Source of the DNA: an uncultured Eubacterium sp.
GTDB lineage: Bacteria > Bacillota > Clostridia > Oscillospirales > Acutalibacteraceae
Reading direction: 5' to 3'
DNA length: 64,000 nt
Assembly: GCF_934525195.1 (NCBI RefSeq)
Contig: NZ_CAKSZA010000009.1
Location: 1 to 64,000 of the forward strand
Below, in pieces: positions 60,644 to 64,000 of this stretch; positions within the stretch are counted from its first letter, which is position 1; every line of letters starts with the position of its first letter. Made by a program: the position numbers and the translations under genes. The notes beneath the pieces are model-generated. The model had not been told where the DNA came from. It saw only the letters and a list, made by a program, of their open reading frames with translations, and searched no databases.

Positions 60644-60770
60644 GTTTCCTTAACGCTTGTACATAATATCATAAACGACATTCAATGTCAAGCATTTTTT
60701 TAAAAAAGTTTTGACTTTTTTTGATGGACTTCTCGCTTCGTTTTGCATAGTATATTTCGAGGTGATTTTT

Positions 60771-62594
60771 ATGTGCGGAATCGCAGGAATACTCTGTGAC
60801 GACATTGATTTAAGACAGGAAAAGAAGATGATTTGGCAGGTGAGCGATTCGCTCAAAATGCGTGGCCCTGATGCGAGGGGCGAGTATGTGAGCCGAAATG
60901 CGGTGCTTGTTCACAGGCGGTTGAGCATCATCGACCCTGAAAAGGGAAGTCAGCCTATGAGGTTTGGCAAATACATAATTGTGTATAACGGTGAAATCTA
61001 CAACACCGATGAGGTTCGGCGAGAACTTCGTTTTCACGGTTATGTGTTTGACACTTCGTGCGACACCGAGGTTGTGCTGAAAAGTTTTCATCTTTGGCAG
61101 GAACATTGTGCTGAAAAGCTTAACGGGATTTTTGCTTTTGCGATTTATAATACCGACACCGAAGAAGTGTTTTTGTGCCGTGACAGAATCGGCGTTAAGC
61201 CTCTGTTTTATTCGCACAAAGGCTCAATACTTGCTTTTGCGTCACGAATTGACACTTTGCTCAAGGTCAAGGGCGTTGAACCTGTTTGTGACGAAAACGG
61301 ATTGAATGAAATTTTTATGCTCGGCCCTGCAAAAACTATCGGCAAAACTGTTTTTCGTGACATCAAGGAGCTGCCGCCTGCGTCATATATGTACTACAAG
61401 CACGGCAAATTGACCGTTGGCACATATTGGCAACTTGAGGCGGGTGAGTTTCTCGACAACGAATCTCAAGCCGAGGAACATATCCATTATCTTGTTACAG
61501 ATGCTATCAAGCGACAGCTTGTGTCTGATGTGCCTGTGTGTACCTTTTTGAGCGGCGGACTTGACAGCTCGATTATTTCAAAGGTCGCTTCCGATTATAT
61601 GACGGACAGAAACAGCGTTCTCGACACTTATTCCGTTGATTATGTCGACAACGACAAGTATTTCAAATCAAGTTTGTTTCAGCCGAACAAGGACAGCGAT
61701 TATATCGGGCTTATTTCCGATTATATCGATTCCGACCATCACAACATTGTGCTTTCAAACCGTGATGTTGCCGATGCACTTGTTGACAGCACTTTTGCCA
61801 GAGGTTGTCCGGGATTTACGGATGTTGACAGCAGTCTTTTGCTGTTTTGCAAAGAGGTTGTGAAAAGTCACAAGGTTGCTTTGTCAGGCGAATGTGCAGA
61901 TGAAATTTTTGGCGGTTATCCGTGGTATCACAGAAAAGAAATTTTGTTTGAGGACACTTTCCCGTGGAGCAGAACAACCGATGTTCGTCACAGCATTTTG
62001 ACAGACGGATTTTTGAAACACAGCGATGAATACGCACGCAACGCTTATCTTCAAACAATCAAAAAAACGAGCACTCTCGACACCGACAGCAAAACTGAAA
62101 AGCGTATGCGTGAAATGTTTGTGCTCAATATGGATTGGTTTATGCAAACTCTGCTTATGCGCAAAGACGCAATGAGTATGGAGGCATCTCTTGAGGTTCG
62201 TGTGCCGTTTTGCGATTACAGAATAGTTGAATATGCCTACAATATGCCGTGGAGCATAAAAGCATATAACGGCAGAGAAAAGGGAATTCTCCGCAAAGCG
62301 TTTGAAAACGAACTGCCCGAAATTATCACTTGGCGAAAAAAGAGTCCTTATCCAAAAACATTTAACCCCGAATATATCCAAACAGTTATTGAAATGACTA
62401 ACGCAGTTATGGATGACAAAAGCTGCCCGCTTTATGAAATGCTGAACAAAACAGCAGTTGCCGATTTGATTGCAAATCCCGACAGCCTTGGCGAGCCGTG
62501 GTATGGTCAGCTTATGCGTGGACCGCAGGTGCTTGCTTACATTGTGCAGATTTATGTTTGGATAAAAAAGTACAATGTTGAGTTTGATATTTAA
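60771..62594 (+). CDS. asnB: Asparagine synthetase (glutamine-hydrolysing)
   Basis: This 607-residue enzyme starts MCGIAGIL (catalytic Cys2 after Met removal), has RGPDARGEY and VVYNGEIYN-type glutaminase motifs (IIVYNGEIYNTDE) and the PP-loop TFLSGGLDSSIIS in the synthetase domain. The later SGECADEIFGGYPWYH motif is also standard. It makes asparagine from aspartate, glutamine and ATP. CGAGGTG lies before the ATG at 60771; an upstream in-frame ATG at 60711 is ignored because Cys must follow the start Met. Confidence 0.97.
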   Translation: MCGIAGILCDDIDLRQEKKMIWQVSDSLKMRGPDARGEYVSRNAVLVHRRLSIIDPEKGSQPMRFGKYIIVYNGEIYNTDEVRRELRFHGYVFDTSCDTEVVLKSFHLWQEHCAEKLNGIFAFAIYNTDTEEVFLCRDRIGVKPLFYSHKGSILAFASRIDTLLKVKGVEPVCDENGLNEIFMLGPAKTIGKTVFRDIKELPPASYMYYKHGKLTVGTYWQLEAGEFLDNESQAEEHIHYLVTDAIKRQLVSDVPVCTFLSGGLDSSIISKVASDYMTDRNSVLDTYSVDYVDNDKYFKSSLFQPNKDSDYIGLISDYIDSDHHNIVLSNRDVADALVDSTFARGCPGFTDVDSSLLLFCKEVVKSHKVALSGECADEIFGGYPWYHRKEILFEDTFPWSRTTDVRHSILTDGFLKHSDEYARNAYLQTIKKTSTLDTDSKTEKRMREMFVLNMDWFMQTLLMRKDAMSMEASLEVRVPFCDYRIVEYAYNMPWSIKAYNGREKGILRKAFENELPEIITWRKKSPYPKTFNPEYIQTVIEMTNAVMDDKSCPLYEMLNKTAVADLIANPDSLGEPWYGQLMRGPQVLAYIVQIYVWIKKYNVEFDI

Positions 62595-62604
62595 GGCAAA
62601 ACAA

Positions 62605-62628
62605 AAAGGTACCGATTCGGTACCTTTA
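62605..62628. terminator. Bidirectional terminator between asnB and rpsT
   Basis: AAAGGTACCG att CGGTACCTTT with T-rich flanks on both strands. Confidence 0.85.
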
Positions 62629-62646
62629 AATGTTTATCATATTAAC

Positions 62647-62904
62647 TTATGCCTTGTTGAGCTTTGAAACAAGATTGCTCTTCTTTCTTGCAGCACAATT
62701 CTTGTGGATAAGGTGGTGGTTAGCAGCCTGGTCAATCTTCTTAACAGCTTCCTTAACTGCAACTTCCTTATCGTCAGCATTTGTTTCGATAGCTGTGTTA
62801 GCCTTCTTGATAGCTGTCTTAAGAGCTGTGTTACGAGCCTTGTTGTTAGCAGCCTTTGCTTGGTTTACTAAAACTCTCTTTTTTGCTGATTTGATGTTTG
62901 CCAT
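62647..62904 (-). CDS. rpsT: 30S ribosomal protein S20 (bS20)
   Basis: This 85-residue basic protein starts MANIKSAKKRVLVNQAK, with NTALKTAIKKANTAIE and HLIHKNCAARKKSNLVSKLN, as expected for S20. In Firmicutes it normally lies next to gpr, as here, on the opposite strand. Confidence 0.98.
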   Translation of the reverse strand: MANIKSAKKRVLVNQAKAANNKARNTALKTAIKKANTAIETNADDKEVAVKEAVKKIDQAANHHLIHKNCAARKKSNLVSKLNKA

Positions 62905-63000
62905 TTCTTTTTCACTCCTTTATCGAGAAACTGGATATAAAGGCATTGATGCCTAATTTCTTTTTAATGCTGATTTATATTATCACAAGTTTAAATAAAA

Positions 63001-63031
63001 TGCAAGCATTTTTTTGTTTTTGGGCATACTT
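63001..63031 (+). promoter_or_regulatory. Possible sigma-G-type promoter of gpr
   Basis: TGCAAG (63001-63006), an 18-base spacer and CATACTT (63025-63031) resemble forespore sigma-F/G promoters, which drive gpr in other spore formers. The match is partial. Confidence 0.4.
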
Positions 63032-63064
63032 TTAGTAAAAATAGTTAGTTTTGGAGTGATTTTT

Positions 63065-63889
63065 GTGATAAATCGCACAGATTTGGCAGTAGAATGCTAT
63101 GAAGAAAACGAAAAGACGGCTTTGTCGGGAGTGAAGATTACCGAGGACAACAACATCACAACCGTTGAAGTGCTCAACGAGAACGGCTCAAAAGCCATTG
63201 GAAAACCTGTCGGAAAATATGTTGTACTTGATGTGAATTCATTTGTGAACGATACCGATATTTTAGACGGCAGACTTAATGAGTTTTCAACCGTGCTTAA
63301 ATCCGTTATGCCGAAAAACTTGTCATCGGTTTTGGTTGTTGGTTTGGGCAATAAAAAAATAACTGCCGATTCTCTCGGACCGTCAACTTCATCTTTCATT
63401 TTGGCAACTCGTCATATTTCAGACAGTTTAAAAAATGATATTGGTTTGCCGTCACTTTTTCCCGTGTCTTGCGTCAACACGGGTGTGCTTGGTGACACGG
63501 GAATAGAAACCTGCGAAATCATCAAGGGGATTGTCGAACAGATAAAGCCTTCGTGCGTTATCGCTGTGGATGCTCTTGCGGCAGGTTCGGCAGAAAGACT
63601 CGGCACAACAATTCAATTTTCCGATTCGGGAATTTCTCCCGGTTCCGGTGTCGGAAATCATAGGCATGAAATATCAAATGCAACTCTCGGCGTGCCTGTT
63701 GTTGCAATCGGAATACCGACCGTTGTCAGCACCGGGATAATTTCTGGCAATACTAATGATGATGTTTTTGTCACTCCTCGTGAAATTGACCGAATTTGCC
63801 AGCAAGGTGCAAAGCTCATCGGTATGGGCATCAATGTTTGCCTCCAAAAAAATTTGAGCGTTGAGGATTTGTTGGCTCTTGTGGGATAA
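63065..63889 (+). CDS. gpr: Germination protease (GPR)
   Basis: This 274-residue protein has NRTDLAVECYEEN near the start (pro-sequence cleavage region), VLVVGLGNKKITADSLGPST, VSCVNTGVLGDTGIETCEII, VIAVDALAAGSAERLGTTIQ and SDSGISPGSGVGNHRHEISN, all typical of GPR. It cleaves SASPs such as the sasP product during germination. GTG 63065 is the start, with GGAGTGA seven bases upstream. Confidence 0.96.
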   Translation: MINRTDLAVECYEENEKTALSGVKITEDNNITTVEVLNENGSKAIGKPVGKYVVLDVNSFVNDTDILDGRLNEFSTVLKSVMPKNLSSVLVVGLGNKKITADSLGPSTSSFILATRHISDSLKNDIGLPSLFPVSCVNTGVLGDTGIETCEIIKGIVEQIKPSCVIAVDALAAGSAERLGTTIQFSDSGISPGSGVGNHRHEISNATLGVPVVAIGIPTVVSTGIISGNTNDDVFVTPREIDRICQQGAKLIGMGINVCLQKNLSVEDLLALVG

Positions 63890-63948
63890 TGATTAAAACA
63901 GCATCATATAATTAGATGTGAAAAATTGTTTAATATATGGTGCTTATA

Positions 63949-64000
63949 ATGAAAAAGAATATTATAATTATAATAATTAATACTATTATATTGTTTGGAA
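63949..64000 (+). CDS. Start of a gene in the spoIIP position (partial)
   Basis: An ATG at 63949 opens MKKNIIIIIINTIILFG and runs off the window, giving a hydrophobic N-terminal segment. In many spore formers spoIIP follows gpr and starts with such a membrane anchor. The ribosome site is weak and only 17 codons are visible, so the identity is inferred from position only. Confidence 0.4.
   Translation, partial: MKKNIIIIIINTIILFG

Overview
This 64 kb window looks like a chromosome segment of a low-GC, endospore-forming Clostridia-type Firmicute, probably a gut anaerobe of the Ruminococcus/Eubacterium kind. The evidence is an alpha/beta-type small acid-soluble spore protein gene, a germination protease gene (gpr) next to rpsT, wall teichoic acid genes, an FMN riboswitch in front of ribU, and strong sigma-A promoters (TTGACA-17-TATAAT type). 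All assignments come from reading the sequence and remembered family motifs. No database search was run.

Core region 1 (1-25 kb): the tail of rplL; an NfeD/SPFH membrane pair; a MATE exporter; an OmpR-type two-component pair; a minus-strand teichoic acid cluster (two CDP-glycerol/ribitol phosphotransferase-family proteins, tarI, tarJ, a membrane acyltransferase); a TSUP transporter; a PI-PLC-like protein; a PHP-domain protein; FMN riboswitch-ribU; a DUF1846 protein; pyrG; larE with a membrane protein; cysK; and rplM-rpsI.

Transition region (25-33 kb): a RadC-like protein and gdhA, then a patchy stretch with a deaminase, a GNAT acetyltransferase and a P-loop kinase set between 32-bp repeats, a decayed IS3 transposase, and a DUF3048 lipoprotein/anchor-like gene.

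Accessory region (33.4-57.5 kb): this is the most interesting part. It starts with a large serine recombinase and small helper genes. Next is a restriction/defence-like block: an N6/N4 DNA methyltransferase, an HNH endonuclease, a D12-class adenine methyltransferase, an EVE-like domain fused to a PD-(D/E)XK nuclease, a 1239-residue SEC-C protein ending in a PD-(D/E)XK nuclease, and a DUF2075 helicase with an N-terminal nuclease core. A host-like MBL/VOC gene pair interrupts it. Then come an excisionase-like HTH, a truncated fic, a frameshifted unknown gene, two complete Fic genes, a two-gene wHTH-like + HEPN unit, a broken tnpV, and a WYL-like/SF1 helicase/nuclease fusion. The right edge falls at a spore-protein gene whose C-terminus looks foreign.

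Core region 2 (57.5-64 kb): sasP, an HD-domain protein, a low-molecular-weight phosphatase, a zinc alcohol dehydrogenase, tRNA-Tyr and tRNA-Thr, asnB, rpsT, gpr, and the start of a gene in the position of spoIIP.

Two non-coding repeats stand out. One is a ~257-bp structured element present twice, with compensatory base changes in a 15-bp stem. The other is a ~304-bp nested inverted-repeat (MITE-like) element after rpsI. Three genes (IS3 transposase, the unknown gene at 48.5 kb, tnpV) carry simple frameshifts that could be real decay or assembly error.
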